NCBI RefSeq assembly: GCF_017948595.1
Contig: NZ_JAGFBV010000008.1
Location: forward strand, 79,741 to 143,740
Source of the DNA: Flavobacterium geliluteum
GTDB taxonomy: Bacteria; Bacteroidota; Bacteroidia; Flavobacteriales; Flavobacteriaceae
Length of the DNA: 64,000 bases
Direction of reading: 5' to 3'
The translations under genes were made by a program, and so were the position numbers. The notes under the pieces are model-generated. The model worked only from the letters and a program-made list of their open reading frames with translations. It made no database searches and was not told the DNA's origin. Of this stretch, positions 54,877-63,663 are shown piece after piece; position 1 is the stretch's first letter; each line of letters opens with the position of its first letter.

Positions 54877-54950
54877 TATTTTTAAGGTGCAAAGGTTTTG
54901 AGAGGCAAAGGTACAAAGTCTTTTTTAGCAAGATTAAAAATTTACTGTAG

Positions 54951-55038
54951 AATTAACCGCAAAGTGCGCTAAGATTTAATTTTACTTTCACCATAGAAAA
55001 CGATACCTTTAAAATCGTAGCTTACTTTGCGGTTAATT
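54951..55038. repeat. Long-range perfect 15-base inverted repeat
   Basis: AATTAACCGCAAAGT (54951-54965) and its exact complement (55024-55038) enclose 58 bases in the 239-base gap before the COG2509 gene. 'CCGCAAAGTGCGCTAAG' sequences are, from memory, recurrent in Bacteroidota intergenic DNA. Upstream, AGGTGCAAAGGTTTTGAGAG (from about 54891) adds similar short direct repeats. It looks like an interspersed intergenic repeat rather than a gene. Confidence 0.75.
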
Positions 55039-55060
55039 ATATAAAGTCAGTTCAAAATAG

Positions 55061-55068
55061 TATTTTTG
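55061..55068 (+). promoter_or_regulatory. Promoter -7 element
   Basis: TATTTTTG matches TAnnTTTG, 48 bases before the start codon at 55116. The -33 TTTG box at 19 bases is not evident. Confidence 0.45.
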
Positions 55069-55115
55069 CATGTTCTTTTCATAAATAGAAAAGCTAATTG
55101 AATAAATAAAAAACA

Positions 55116-56702
55116 ATGCCAAGAGAACTTTTACTTCAGGTGACACCCGAAATAGCCGCAAACGAATTGTTGCTGAAAGACTATTTATCCAAACAAATAA
55201 AAGTTTCCCCAAAAGAAATTCAACATGTTGCTATTTTAAAACGATCCATTGATGCACGTCAGAAAGCGATAAAAATCAATCTGAAAGTTACGATTTTTCT
55301 TCAAGGAGAACCTTTTCAGGAAAATAAAATTGAGTTGCCTGTTTATAAAAATGTTTCTTCGGCTCAGGAAGTAATCGTCGTAGGAGCAGGTCCAGCCGGT
55401 CTTTTTGCTGCTTTGCAATTAATAGAATTAGGCTTAAAGCCGATTGTAATCGAACGTGGAAAAGATGTTCGTGGCCGTCGCCGAGACTTAAAAGCGATCA
55501 ATGTAGATCATATTGTCAACGAAGATTCTAATTACTGTTTTGGCGAAGGTGGCGCTGGAACTTATTCTGACGGGAAATTGTACACACGCTCTAAAAAACG
55601 GGGCGATGTTACCCGAATTTTAGAACTTTTAGTGGCTTTTGGTGCTTCAGAAGATATTTTAATCGAAGCGCATCCGCATATTGGAACCAATAAATTGCCT
55701 AAAATTATCGAAGACATTCGAAATAAAATTATCGAGTTTGGTGGACAGGTTTTATTTGATACCCGAGTGACTGATATTTTGATAAAAAATAATGAAGTAG
55801 CAGGGATTGTGACTCAAAAAGGAGATACAATTGTTGCCAATAAATTGATCCTGGCCACAGGACATTCGGCACGAGATATTTTTGAATTATTAGACCGAAA
55901 GAAAATTTTTATCGAAGCAAAACCTTTTGCGTTAGGGGTTCGTGCAGAGCATTCGCAAACCTTAATTGATAGTATTCAGTACAGTTGTGATTATCGTGGA
56001 GAACATTTGCCGCCGGCACCATATTCGATAGTAAAACAAGTGGGTGGTCGCGGTATGTATTCTTTTTGTATGTGTCCCGGAGGTGTGATTGCGCCTTGTG
56101 CCACAAGCCCTGGCGAAGTAGTTACCAACGGTTGGTCGCCATCAAAAAGAGATCAGATTACGGCAAATTCTGGCATTGTAATCGAATTAAAATTAGAAGA
56201 TTTTAAACCTTTTGCCAAATTTGGCGCTTTGGCAGGAATGGAGTTTCAGAAAAGTATCGAGCAAAAAGCATGGCATTTAGCGGGACACTCGAGCGTTAGC
56301 GAACAGGCGAAGCAAACCCAAAAAGTACCGGCGCAACGAATGGTCGATTTTACGCAAAATAAAGTATCTTCAGATATCCCGAAAACCTCTTATGTGCCAG
56401 GAACAACTTCTGTAGAAATGGGGCAGGTTTTTCCTGGGTTTCTTTCTCAGATATTGCGTGAAGGTTTTCAGGAATTCGGAAAATCGATGCGTGGTTATTT
56501 AACTAATGAAGCTATCCTGCATGCACCGGAAAGTAGAACTTCATCGCCAGTTCGTATTCCTAGAAATCCCGAAACTTACGAGCATTTGCAAATAAAAGGT
56601 TTGTATCCGTGCGGAGAGGGCGCAGGATATGCAGGCGGAATAATATCGGCGGCTATTGATGGCGAAAAATGCGCTTTGATGATTGCTGCAACTTTAAAAT
56701 AA
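55116..56702 (+). CDS. FAD-dependent dehydrogenase, COG2509 family
   Basis: A 528-residue flavoprotein. A small N-terminal alpha/beta domain (about 1-85) precedes the dinucleotide fold VIVVGAGPAGLFAALQLIE near residue 87, then IERGKDVRGRRRD and YCFGEGGAGTYSDGKLYTR. The C-terminal FAD contact is LYPCGEGAGYAGGIISAAID. Length and order match uncharacterised NAD(P)/FAD oxidoreductases of this group. The substrate is unknown. The next gene starts 9 bases downstream. Confidence 0.85.
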   Translation: MPRELLLQVTPEIAANELLLKDYLSKQIKVSPKEIQHVAILKRSIDARQKAIKINLKVTIFLQGEPFQENKIELPVYKNVSSAQEVIVVGAGPAGLFAALQLIELGLKPIVIERGKDVRGRRRDLKAINVDHIVNEDSNYCFGEGGAGTYSDGKLYTRSKKRGDVTRILELLVAFGASEDILIEAHPHIGTNKLPKIIEDIRNKIIEFGGQVLFDTRVTDILIKNNEVAGIVTQKGDTIVANKLILATGHSARDIFELLDRKKIFIEAKPFALGVRAEHSQTLIDSIQYSCDYRGEHLPPAPYSIVKQVGGRGMYSFCMCPGGVIAPCATSPGEVVTNGWSPSKRDQITANSGIVIELKLEDFKPFAKFGALAGMEFQKSIEQKAWHLAGHSSVSEQAKQTQKVPAQRMVDFTQNKVSSDIPKTSYVPGTTSVEMGQVFPGFLSQILREGFQEFGKSMRGYLTNEAILHAPESRTSSPVRIPRNPETYEHLQIKGLYPCGEGAGYAGGIISAAIDGEKCALMIAATLK

Positions 56703-56711
56703 AATAATTTT

Positions 56712-57794
56712 ATGAAAAACTTCTTTTCAAATTTTTTCGGAAGAAATCATAATCCAGAATCTATAGTTTCGTTTGATGTTCTAAATTCGATTTACACTTA
56801 TTTATATGAAGAAGTAAATCATTTTGAATTTAAAATGAAAGGAATTCACGATACGGTTGCTGTGAATTTGTATTCTTTTCCAACGGCTTTTGATTATGAA
56901 GAGGCCCGAAATGAAATGGAGAAAAGTGGTTTTAAAAATGCTTATGAAGTTTTAAACGAATTATATAAAAAGATAGATATAGGGCCGCTTTCTGCTGATC
57001 AAATCGAGCAGGGATTAGAATATGATTACATTCACATTCAATTTTATTCGGCTCCAACTCCAGAAATGAAGCAATATGTAAAACATGTTTTGCATAATTT
57101 TATCATTTTCTTTTGTTGTACCAATAGTTTAGAAACCAATGATTTTAGGGTTTTGTACAGCAATAGTTATTTTCTTAATTACACCAGAGCATTATTAGAA
57201 ACAGAACCTATTACTGTCAATGAGCCGAAAAACGATATTCAGAAAATAGGTTTTAAAGAATTGGAGCGAGTGTTGCAAGGAATGTGTCAGTACTTAAAAA
57301 TTGAATTACCAGAGGGCATTGTAGTTCCTTCGCAGGAAAATTTATTGCCGGAAATTATCGAAGTTACTCAGGAAACTTTTCAGGAGTTTATCAGATTGGT
57401 TTCGAGAGGAAATATTGAAGAAAAGCTACTCAAAAAACTATCAAAAAAGCTCTTAAAAAATTCTACAAAAGAATATTACAAAATGACAGAAGGTCATTTT
57501 GACTTTTTTGAAAGTATTGATTGCTGGAATAGTGACTGGAAATTTGATCCTGAAGATGCCGAATATTTCATTTCTGAAATGATTGGCGAAGCGCTTAATT
57601 TTGAGTATCCCGAAGAGACTTATAGCCATGATTTATTTCCTTATATTCAGTCGGCTTTAGGAAAATATGATCTCGAATTAATGACTTACGATACGCACGG
57701 CGATAATTACTTGTTTTTTGTGGCCAATAAAAAAGACGTTAACAGAATCTTAGAATTGTCTGAAATAACCAAGATTGAAGTCAATCAATTGTAA
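56712..57794 (+). CDS. Hypothetical protein
   Basis: A 360-residue acidic, soluble protein with no signal peptide or membrane helix. I recognise no family. It is rich in Glu, Asn, Phe and Tyr; notable stretches are NSIYTYLYEEVNHFEFKMKG near the N-terminus and TYDTHGDNYLFFVANKKD near the C-terminus. The last third could be a separate small domain. It is coupled to the flavoprotein gene and closed by a terminator. Confidence 0.6.
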   Translation: MKNFFSNFFGRNHNPESIVSFDVLNSIYTYLYEEVNHFEFKMKGIHDTVAVNLYSFPTAFDYEEARNEMEKSGFKNAYEVLNELYKKIDIGPLSADQIEQGLEYDYIHIQFYSAPTPEMKQYVKHVLHNFIIFFCCTNSLETNDFRVLYSNSYFLNYTRALLETEPITVNEPKNDIQKIGFKELERVLQGMCQYLKIELPEGIVVPSQENLLPEIIEVTQETFQEFIRLVSRGNIEEKLLKKLSKKLLKNSTKEYYKMTEGHFDFFESIDCWNSDWKFDPEDAEYFISEMIGEALNFEYPEETYSHDLFPYIQSALGKYDLELMTYDTHGDNYLFFVANKKDVNRILELSEITKIEVNQL

Positions 57795-57798
57795 AACA

Positions 57799-57837
57799 AA
57801 AAATAGTCTCATTTACAATTGAAATAAGACTATTTTT
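57799..57837. terminator. Bidirectional terminator hairpin
   Basis: AAAAATAGTCT (57799-57809) and AGACTATTTTT (57827-57837) form a perfect 11-base stem, extended by ATTT/AAAT inside. A- and T-runs on both sides let it serve the plus-strand gene ending at 57794 and the minus-strand gene ending at 57853. Confidence 0.85.
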
Positions 57838-57852
57838 ATATTTTGTTAAAAC

Positions 57853-59271
57853 TTATATTTTAGGTAATTTCAATTCATTGAAAGTGCTTTTTTCTGAAGC
57901 TAATTTTTCAATTTCTTCCCATTTCCTTGGTGATTCAGCAGAGAGGTTTTCGTAAGAATCTTTTTTTATCAAAATATCATCTTCGATGCGAACACCAATA
58001 TTCCACCATTTTTTATCACAATTGCTATTGGCTGGGATATAAATTCCCGGTTCGACGGTAATGATCATATTTTCTTTTAGCGCAGTTTTCGCACCCTTAA
58101 AATTTCCTTTGTCATGCACGTCTAAACCAAGGAAATGTGAGCACCCATGCGGATAATAAATTTTTACCTCTTCGCGATTTTTAATGATTCCTAATTTTAG
58201 TAATCCATTGGCTAAAACTTCTCTGGCAGTAGTATTCAGATCGATCAATGGAGTTCCTTCTTTACAGATTTTAAAAACAGCTTCTTGCGCATCGTATACC
58301 AACTGGTAGATGGCTTTTTGCTCTTCTGTAAATTTTCCGTTGGCCGGAATTGTTCTCGTGACATCTGCGGAGTAGCCGTGATATTCAGACCCAACATCCA
58401 TCAATAATAGCTGATTATTCATTTTTGTGCTATTGTTTTCACCATAATGCAAAATACAACCGTTGGCACCAACACCCACAATTGGAGGATAACCTTCGCC
58501 TTCTGCGCCATATTTTCTATGAATGTAGGCATGAATACCATCCGCTTCATTTTCGCTCATTTCGGTGTTTATCGCTTTCATCACTTCATTGTGAGCCACG
58601 CACGATAATCGAACAGATTTACGCATTAAATCGACCTCTTCGGGAGTTTTTATTTCGCGCAACGTACTGGTGATGTCATAAAAAGTTCCCAGGGATGCCG
58701 GGTCTTCCTGATTAATGCCTGCTTTTACTTTGAAAGTTTGAAGTAACCCAAAAAGATCAAAGCCTGAAGTGTCGTTTGTTATGTCGTTTGGAATTTTGTC
58801 GTAGATAATTTTGCTGAATTTTTTAAAATCAATAGTAAAATCTTTAAAATCACCTCCATTATAAACGGTCGAAATTCCTAGTTTCGCTTTCGTTCCCTCC
58901 ACTCCAAGTCGTCTTCCGGTCCAGATTTCACGAGCGGCATTTCTTTCTCTGACAAAAAACACTTCGTTGTAAGAATCTGCTCCGATATTTTGTATTTCTT
59001 TAAATATAAATAAAACGGCATCTGGTTCTTTATAGCCCGTTAGGTAATATAAGTCTGGATTTTGATGAAAATTATAATTGATATCTCTTGAAAAAACTCT
59101 TTCGGGATACGAAAAAATAACGGCTACCGAATTTGCCGGCATCAAATTTCTAAATGCTTCACGTCTGCCTTCATGAAATTCTTTTGATAAATAGTCAGTC
59201 GGTAAATTTTCCTGCGAATGTATCAGATTTGTGCAAATTAAGAAAGTGAAAAATAGAAATAACTGCTTCAT
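57853..59271 (-). CDS. Exported Xaa-Pro aminopeptidase (aminopeptidase P family)
   Basis: A secreted or periplasmic metallopeptidase of 472 residues, removing an N-terminal residue before proline. The signal peptide is MKQLFLFFTFLICTNLIHSQ; this Met (59271) is preferred over the upstream one at 59316. After an N-terminal domain (YLTGYKEPDAV, RLGVEGTKA) the pita-bread fold carries the metal ligands: LLMDVGSEYHGYSADVTRT, HGCSHFLGLDVHD, ITVEPGIYIP and GVRIEDDILI. All ligands appear kept. Confidence 0.9.
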   Translation of the reverse strand: MKQLFLFFTFLICTNLIHSQENLPTDYLSKEFHEGRREAFRNLMPANSVAVIFSYPERVFSRDINYNFHQNPDLYYLTGYKEPDAVLFIFKEIQNIGADSYNEVFFVRERNAAREIWTGRRLGVEGTKAKLGISTVYNGGDFKDFTIDFKKFSKIIYDKIPNDITNDTSGFDLFGLLQTFKVKAGINQEDPASLGTFYDITSTLREIKTPEEVDLMRKSVRLSCVAHNEVMKAINTEMSENEADGIHAYIHRKYGAEGEGYPPIVGVGANGCILHYGENNSTKMNNQLLLMDVGSEYHGYSADVTRTIPANGKFTEEQKAIYQLVYDAQEAVFKICKEGTPLIDLNTTAREVLANGLLKLGIIKNREEVKIYYPHGCSHFLGLDVHDKGNFKGAKTALKENMIITVEPGIYIPANSNCDKKWWNIGVRIEDDILIKKDSYENLSAESPRKWEEIEKLASEKSTFNELKLPKI

Positions 59272-59344
59272 TTTTAGGTTTATTTGATGGTTTTTTTGAA
59301 TTGCTCTTGACTGCAAATTACAAAAAAATACGAAAAGTAGTTCT

Positions 59345-59376
59345 AAATAAAAAACCGCCCATGAAAATGAGCGGTT
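59345..59376 (-). terminator. Terminator of msrB-msrA
   Basis: AACCGCCCAT (59353-59362) and ATGAGCGGTT (59367-59376) pair with one mismatch around a GAAA loop. On the minus strand the stem is followed by a T-rich run, 26 bases after the msrA stop. Confidence 0.8.
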
Positions 59377-59402
59377 ATCTGAATCAATAATGTATAAAAC
59401 TA

Positions 59403-60020
59403 TTATTTCTTTTTGAGTTTGTCTTTAAAAACCTTCTCGAACTTTTCTATTTTAGGTTGAATTACCATTTTGCAGTAAGGCTGATTCTTGTTGTTGGCAT
59501 AGTAGTTCTGATGATAATCTTCGGCTTTGTAAAAAGTTTTAAAAGGTTCGATCTTGGTCACAATTGGGCTGTCATACACTTTTGCTTTGTTAAGCTCTGC
59601 AATGATGCTTTCTGCTGCTTTTTTTTGTTCTGCATTTTTATAAAAAATTACAGAACGGTACTGAGTACCAACATCGGCACCTTGTCTGTTGAGTGTCGTT
59701 GGATCGTGAACGGTAAAAAAGACTTTGAAAATTTCATTAAGATCAGTGGTATTTTTATCAAAGGTTATTTGAACAACTTCCGCAGCTCCTGTTGTACCAG
59801 TACAAACCTCTTCGTAGCTGGGATTGGCAACGTGTCCTCCGGAAAAACCCGAAACTACAGATTTTACACCGTTCAAATTTTCATATACAGCTTCAACGCA
59901 CCAGTAACAGCCTCCTCCAATGGTAATGGTTTCTATATTGATTGTTTTTTTTGTTTTGTCATTTTGTGCAAATCCGCTTAAAGAAAGCACAAAAAAACAA
60001 ACTGTAATTATGTTTTTCAT
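59403..60020 (-). CDS. msrA: Exported peptide-methionine (S)-S-oxide reductase
   Basis: A 205-residue MsrA with a signal peptide (MKNIITVCFFVLSLSGFAQ), so it repairs oxidised methionine outside the cytoplasm. The active site is GGGCYWCVEAVY; GVKSVVSGFSGGHVANPSYE and DPTTLNRQGADVGTQYRSVI are characteristic. The frame could begin 13 codons earlier (60059), but the chosen Met gives a proper signal peptide and lies 8 bases after the msrB stop. Confidence 0.93.
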   Translation of the reverse strand: MKNIITVCFFVLSLSGFAQNDKTKKTINIETITIGGGCYWCVEAVYENLNGVKSVVSGFSGGHVANPSYEEVCTGTTGAAEVVQITFDKNTTDLNEIFKVFFTVHDPTTLNRQGADVGTQYRSVIFYKNAEQKKAAESIIAELNKAKVYDSPIVTKIEPFKTFYKAEDYHQNYYANNKNQPYCKMVIQPKIEKFEKVFKDKLKKK

Positions 60021-60027
60021 AGTCAAT

Positions 60028-60582
60028 TTATTTAGTATCAGGAATAAAATCAAGTGCAATCGAGTTCATGCAGTAACGTTTACCGGTTGGTTCGGGACCG
60101 TCATCAAATAAATGTCCTAGATGACCGTTACATCTTCCGCAAAGGGCTTCAATTCTCTCCATTCCCAGTGAGTTATCATTTTTATAAACAATGCTTTTTT
60201 TATTGTCTTGCTCGAAAAAGCTTGGCCATCCGCAACTGCTTGCAAATTTGGCTCCGGATCTAAAAAGTTTGTTGCCGCAGGATGCGCAATAATACGTTCC
60301 CTTTTCGTCGGTGTTCCAGTATTTTCCTGTAAAAGGCCTTTCAGTATCTGCATTTCTCATCACATCATAAACATCTTCTGGAAGTACTTTTTTCCATTCG
60401 GCATTGCTCACAATAAGTTTTGTAGTGTCTGTGTTTGAATAATAAGGATTTCCTGGTTTTGATATTTTATTTTCCATAGAGGTAACTTTAGATGTTCCTT
60501 TTTTTGCAGTTTGTCCGCAAGCTTGAAGGATAAAAAGAGGTAATAAAAAGCAAATGCTAAAAAAATGTGTTTTTGTTTTCAT
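60028..60582 (-). CDS. msrB: Lipoprotein peptide-methionine (R)-S-oxide reductase
   Basis: A 184-residue MsrB. The N-terminus (SICFLLPLFILQACGQ) has a lipobox ending at Cys22, indicating an outer- or inner-membrane lipoprotein. Zinc cysteines are in YYCASCGNKLF and LCGRCNGHLGH; the catalytic Cys is in KRYCMNSIALDF, and GWPSFF is conserved. With msrA just downstream, it covers both sulfoxide isomers in the envelope. A TAnnTTTG box is present upstream. Confidence 0.93.
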   Translation of the reverse strand: MKTKTHFFSICFLLPLFILQACGQTAKKGTSKVTSMENKISKPGNPYYSNTDTTKLIVSNAEWKKVLPEDVYDVMRNADTERPFTGKYWNTDEKGTYYCASCGNKLFRSGAKFASSCGWPSFFEQDNKKSIVYKNDNSLGMERIEALCGRCNGHLGHLFDDGPEPTGKRYCMNSIALDFIPDTK

Positions 60583-60603
60583 AATGCATTAATTTTTGTA
60601 TTT

Positions 60604-60611
60604 CAAAGGTA
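60604..60611 (-). promoter_or_regulatory. Promoter -7 element for msrB-msrA
   Basis: On the minus strand this reads TACCTTTG, fitting TAnnTTTG, 22 bases before the msrB start codon. No good -33 box is seen. The remaining part of the 289-base divergent gap to idi shows only AT-rich sequence. Confidence 0.5.
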
Positions 60612-60846
60612 CGAAGAGAGTTTGTTTAGAAATGTCGTACAGTTTACAATTCGGTTATTTTTAAGTATGTTTTAACTTTTTTTTATTTACGCAAAATAAA
60701 AGCCAATAGTTTTTAAAGATTATTTTTAATGGATTTTCTAAAAATATTTTTTTGTAATAATTTAAAAATTAAGGCTTTAAAAAGATTAATCCAAAGTTAA
60801 AATTATCACAATCTTTTCTGAGATTTTCTAAGCATTTCTTTTTTCG

Positions 60847-60854
60847 TATTTTTG
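60847..60854 (+). promoter_or_regulatory. Promoter -7 element for idi
   Basis: TATTTTTG matches TAnnTTTG, 18 bases before the idi ATG, which would leave a very short leader of roughly 10 bases. No clear -33 box. Confidence 0.45.
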
Positions 60855-60871
60855 TTAGGACAATAAGCCCT

Positions 60872-61399
60872 ATGATAGAAGAAAACGTAATATTAGTTAA
60901 TCAATATGATGAGCAAATTGGCTTGATGCCAAAATTAGAAGCACATGAAAAAGCACTTTTACACCGCGCTTTTTCAGTTTTTGTTTTAAATAATAAAAAC
61001 GAAATCATGCTGCAGCAGCGTGCCCATCAAAAGTATCACTCACCTTTACTCTGGACCAATACATGCTGCAGTCATCAGCGTGAAGGGGAAAGCAATATCG
61101 AAGCCGGAAGCCGAAGATTGTTTGAAGAAATGGGTTTTAAAACCGAGTTGAAAGAGCTTTTTCATTTTATATACAAAGCTCCTTTTGATAATGGTTTGAC
61201 AGAGCACGAACTCGATCACGTAATGATAGGTTATTTTAACGAAGAACCTATTATCAATCGAGAGGAAGTAGAAGACTGGAAATGGATGCCAATTGAAGAG
61301 GTTAAAAACGACATTCAACATCATCCTGAAAAGTATACCGTATGGTTCAAAATTATATTTGACGAATTTTATCACTATTTAGAAGATCACAAAATTTAA
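60872..61399 (+). CDS. idi: Isopentenyl-diphosphate delta-isomerase, type 1
   Basis: A 175-residue Nudix-fold enzyme interconverting IPP and DMAPP for isoprenoid (quinone, carotenoid, undecaprenol) synthesis. The catalytic Cys is in TNTCCSHQ (65-66); GSRRLFEEMGF is the Nudix helix and TEHELDHV (110-117) carries the catalytic Glu. Full length. It opens a plus-strand run with the PTPS, bcp and manA genes. Confidence 0.93.
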   Translation: MIEENVILVNQYDEQIGLMPKLEAHEKALLHRAFSVFVLNNKNEIMLQQRAHQKYHSPLLWTNTCCSHQREGESNIEAGSRRLFEEMGFKTELKELFHFIYKAPFDNGLTEHELDHVMIGYFNEEPIINREEVEDWKWMPIEEVKNDIQHHPEKYTVWFKIIFDEFYHYLEDHKI

Positions 61400-61421
61400 A
61401 TTATTCTAACCAAAACCCTAA

Positions 61422-61835
61422 ATGAGAGTAACCATATCAAGAAAAGCACATTTTAATGCTGCACATCGATTGTACAGAAAAGATTGGTCATTTGAAAAAA
61501 ACGATGCTGTTTTTGGAAAATGCAACAATCCCAATTTTCACGGTCATAATTATGGTTTAACAGTAAGTGTTACAGGAAAAATTGACCCAGAAACTGGCTT
61601 TGTTTTGGATGTGAAAGTATTAGCGGACATTATACGTGAAGAAGTAGAAATTCCGTTTGATCACAAAAATCTGAATCTGGATGTACCGGAATTTCAGGAT
61701 TTGAATCCAACTGCAGAAAATATTGCCGTTGTGATATGGAATAAAATTAGGAAAAAAATTCAACCCGATTTTGATTTAGAAGTGGTGTTGAATGAAACAG
61801 ATCGCAATTTTGTAACTTATAAAGGAGAAGAATAA
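61422..61835 (+). CDS. queD: 6-pyruvoyltetrahydropterin synthase / 6-carboxytetrahydropterin synthase (QueD) family
   Basis: A 137-residue T-fold enzyme. Zinc ligands are the His in FNAAHRL and the two in HGHNY; the catalytic Cys lies in FGKCNNPNFHGHNYG, FDHKNLN holds the catalytic Asp-His, and NETDRN the pterin-anchoring Glu. QueD (queuosine precursor) is the usual role in bacteria; biopterin-type activity cannot be ruled out. Its stop abuts the bcp start codon. Confidence 0.87.
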   Translation: MRVTISRKAHFNAAHRLYRKDWSFEKNDAVFGKCNNPNFHGHNYGLTVSVTGKIDPETGFVLDVKVLADIIREEVEIPFDHKNLNLDVPEFQDLNPTAENIAVVIWNKIRKKIQPDFDLEVVLNETDRNFVTYKGEE

Positions 61836-62294
61836 ATGTCACTAAAGATAGGGGATATCGTTCCGAATTTTACTGCAAAAGATAGTCATGGAGAGGTTTT
61901 CGAAAGCAAAAGTGTTTTAGGAAGAAAGCCACTAGTGATTTATTTTTACCCAAAAGACAATACGCCAGGTTGTACAACCGAAGCGTGCAGTTTTAGGGAT
62001 CAATATGAAGATTTTAAAGATTTAGGCGCCGAAGTAATTGGAATTAGCAGCGATAGTGTAAAGTCGCACCAGAAATTTGCAAATAAATATCAGTTGCCTT
62101 TTCTATTGCTGTCAGATCAGGATAAAAAATTGAGACATCTTTTTGGTATGCGCGATAATTTATTTGGTCTGTTGCCGGGAAGAGTCACTTATATCATTGA
62201 TAGAAATGGTGTCGTTATTTATATTTTTGATAGTATGAATGCTTCAAAACATATCCCGAAAGCATTGAAAATGATTAAAGAATTAGTTCTCTAA
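61836..62294 (+). CDS. bcp: Thioredoxin-dependent peroxiredoxin, Bcp/PrxQ type
   Basis: A 152-residue cytoplasmic peroxiredoxin. The active-site segment is FYPKDNTPGCTTEACSFRD, with peroxidatic Cys46 and resolving Cys51 five residues later, as in Bcp. GISSDSVKSHQKFANKYQLP and the RVTYIIDRNG strand complete the fold. It directly abuts the PTPS gene without spacing. Confidence 0.93.
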   Translation: MSLKIGDIVPNFTAKDSHGEVFESKSVLGRKPLVIYFYPKDNTPGCTTEACSFRDQYEDFKDLGAEVIGISSDSVKSHQKFANKYQLPFLLLSDQDKKLRHLFGMRDNLFGLLPGRVTYIIDRNGVVIYIFDSMNASKHIPKALKMIKELVL

Positions 62295-62339
62295 AATACC
62301 TTAAACACCTTAATAAATTAATATTAGCCAAAGAAAATT

Positions 62340-63308
62340 ATGTCAGCAAAATTATATCCTTTACAGTTTGAGCCGATTCTAAAAGAAAGAATTTGGGGAG
62401 GACAAAAACTAAAAACAATTCTGAACAAACCAATTACTTCTCAAATTACAGGTGAAAGTTGGGAATTATCAACTGTAGAGGGCGATGTAAGCATTATCGC
62501 CAACGGAGATTTGAAAGGAAAATCATTGATGGAAATTATTAATGAATCGCCAAACGAAGTTTTAGGAACCAATGTTTATAAACGTTTTGGTAAACAATTT
62601 CCGCTGCTTTTTAAGTATTTAGATGCTCGCGAAGACCTTTCGATACAGGTGCATCCTAATGACAAATTAGCAAAAGAGCGTCATAACTCTTTTGGAAAAA
62701 CCGAAATGTGGTTTGTAACTCAGGCAGATGAGGATGCCAGAATTATTGTTGGTTTTAAAGAAAATTCGAGTAAAGAAGACTATCTAAAACATTTACAAGA
62801 CAATACTTTGGTTGCTATTTTAGACCAGGTAAAAGCAAAAGCAGGAGATGTTTTCTTTTTAGAAACAGGTACGGTTCATGCTATTGGCGCAGGTTTGGTC
62901 GTGGCCGAAATACAACAGACCTCTGATATTACGTATCGTTTATACGATTTTGATCGTAAGGATGCTCAGGGCAATACGAGAGAATTACATGTAGATTTGG
63001 CATTGGATGCGATAAATTATAATAAGGTAGAAACACAGAAAAAATATGCTTCAACGGCGGATGCTTCTAATCTTGTTGTGGATTGCCCTTACTTTACGAC
63101 CAATTTTATTCCGTTAGAAAATAAACAAGACGTGCATAAATCCGGAGAATCTTTTACGGTGTATATGTGTATCGAAGGAAGTTTTGATATTGAATTTGAT
63201 GGTTTTAAACAGTCTTATAAAAAAGGAGATACAGTGTTGATTCCGGCAGCGATAATTAGATTTGTTCTGAGCGGAAAAGCTTCAATTTTAGAAATTTACA
63301 TTTCATAG
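62340..63308 (+). CDS. manA: Mannose-6-phosphate isomerase, class I
   Basis: A 322-residue double-cupin enzyme linking fructose-6-P and mannose-6-P. KERIWGGQKL, the zinc ligands in SIQVHPND and GKTEMWFV, and FLETGTVHAIGAGLVVAEIQ (third His and active-site loop) are clear. It can supply GDP-mannose or GDP-fucose precursors, possibly used by the GT11-like enzyme at 28214. It lies 45 bases after bcp. Confidence 0.93.
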   Translation: MSAKLYPLQFEPILKERIWGGQKLKTILNKPITSQITGESWELSTVEGDVSIIANGDLKGKSLMEIINESPNEVLGTNVYKRFGKQFPLLFKYLDAREDLSIQVHPNDKLAKERHNSFGKTEMWFVTQADEDARIIVGFKENSSKEDYLKHLQDNTLVAILDQVKAKAGDVFFLETGTVHAIGAGLVVAEIQQTSDITYRLYDFDRKDAQGNTRELHVDLALDAINYNKVETQKKYASTADASNLVVDCPYFTTNFIPLENKQDVHKSGESFTVYMCIEGSFDIEFDGFKQSYKKGDTVLIPAAIIRFVLSGKASILEIYIS

Positions 63309-63330
63309 CACGTAATATAAAGATTATATG

Positions 63331-63338
63331 TACTTTTG
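63331..63338 (+). promoter_or_regulatory. Promoter -7 element for the 88-residue protein gene
   Basis: TACTTTTG matches TAnnTTTG, 27 bases before the start codon at 63365. No TTTG lies 19 bases upstream. Confidence 0.45.
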
Positions 63339-63364
63339 CACACGCAAATTAAAATTAAAATAAA

Positions 63365-63631
63365 ATGGCAAACGTTAAAAATTTAAAGAAAGACATCAAC
63401 TTCGTATTAGGAGATATTATTGAAGCAATTTACTTGTTTGAAATGTCTACAACAGGAAATCCTACTCCAGAAACGAATGCTTTGATCGATGAGGCTATTG
63501 CTGCTTTTGATACTTTAATCACAAAAGTAAACGCAAAGAACGTTGAAAATAAAAAATCTCACTTCAAGCAAATAAATGTTGAATTGGAACAAACTGCAAA
63601 TCAATTGATTGCTAAAATCAACGAATTGTAG
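63365..63631 (+). CDS. Small conserved helical protein of unknown function
   Basis: An 88-residue soluble protein, almost wholly helical by composition (MANVKNLKKDINFVLGDIIE, then NVELEQTANQLIAKINEL). No Cys, no signal peptide. Codon use is even and it has its own promoter and an A-rich leader, so it is probably a real, well-expressed gene. I recall similar short proteins in Flavobacteria but no function for them. Confidence 0.75.
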   Translation: MANVKNLKKDINFVLGDIIEAIYLFEMSTTGNPTPETNALIDEAIAAFDTLITKVNAKNVENKKSHFKQINVELEQTANQLIAKINEL

Positions 63632-63663
63632 GCAAAAAAAAGTATAAAAAAGTGCAAATATAT

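Noticed and set aside
59272..59316. Upstream Met for the aminopeptidase P gene
   Set aside because: It would place 15 polar residues before a good signal peptide; Met at 59271 is better.
59457..59981. Open frame of 174 codons opposite msrA
   Set aside because: Antisense to a well-defined MsrA; Phe/Cys/Val-rich composition reflects the complementary strand.
60021..60059. Upstream Met for msrA
   Set aside because: It lies within msrB and would precede a clear signal peptide; 60020 is preferred.
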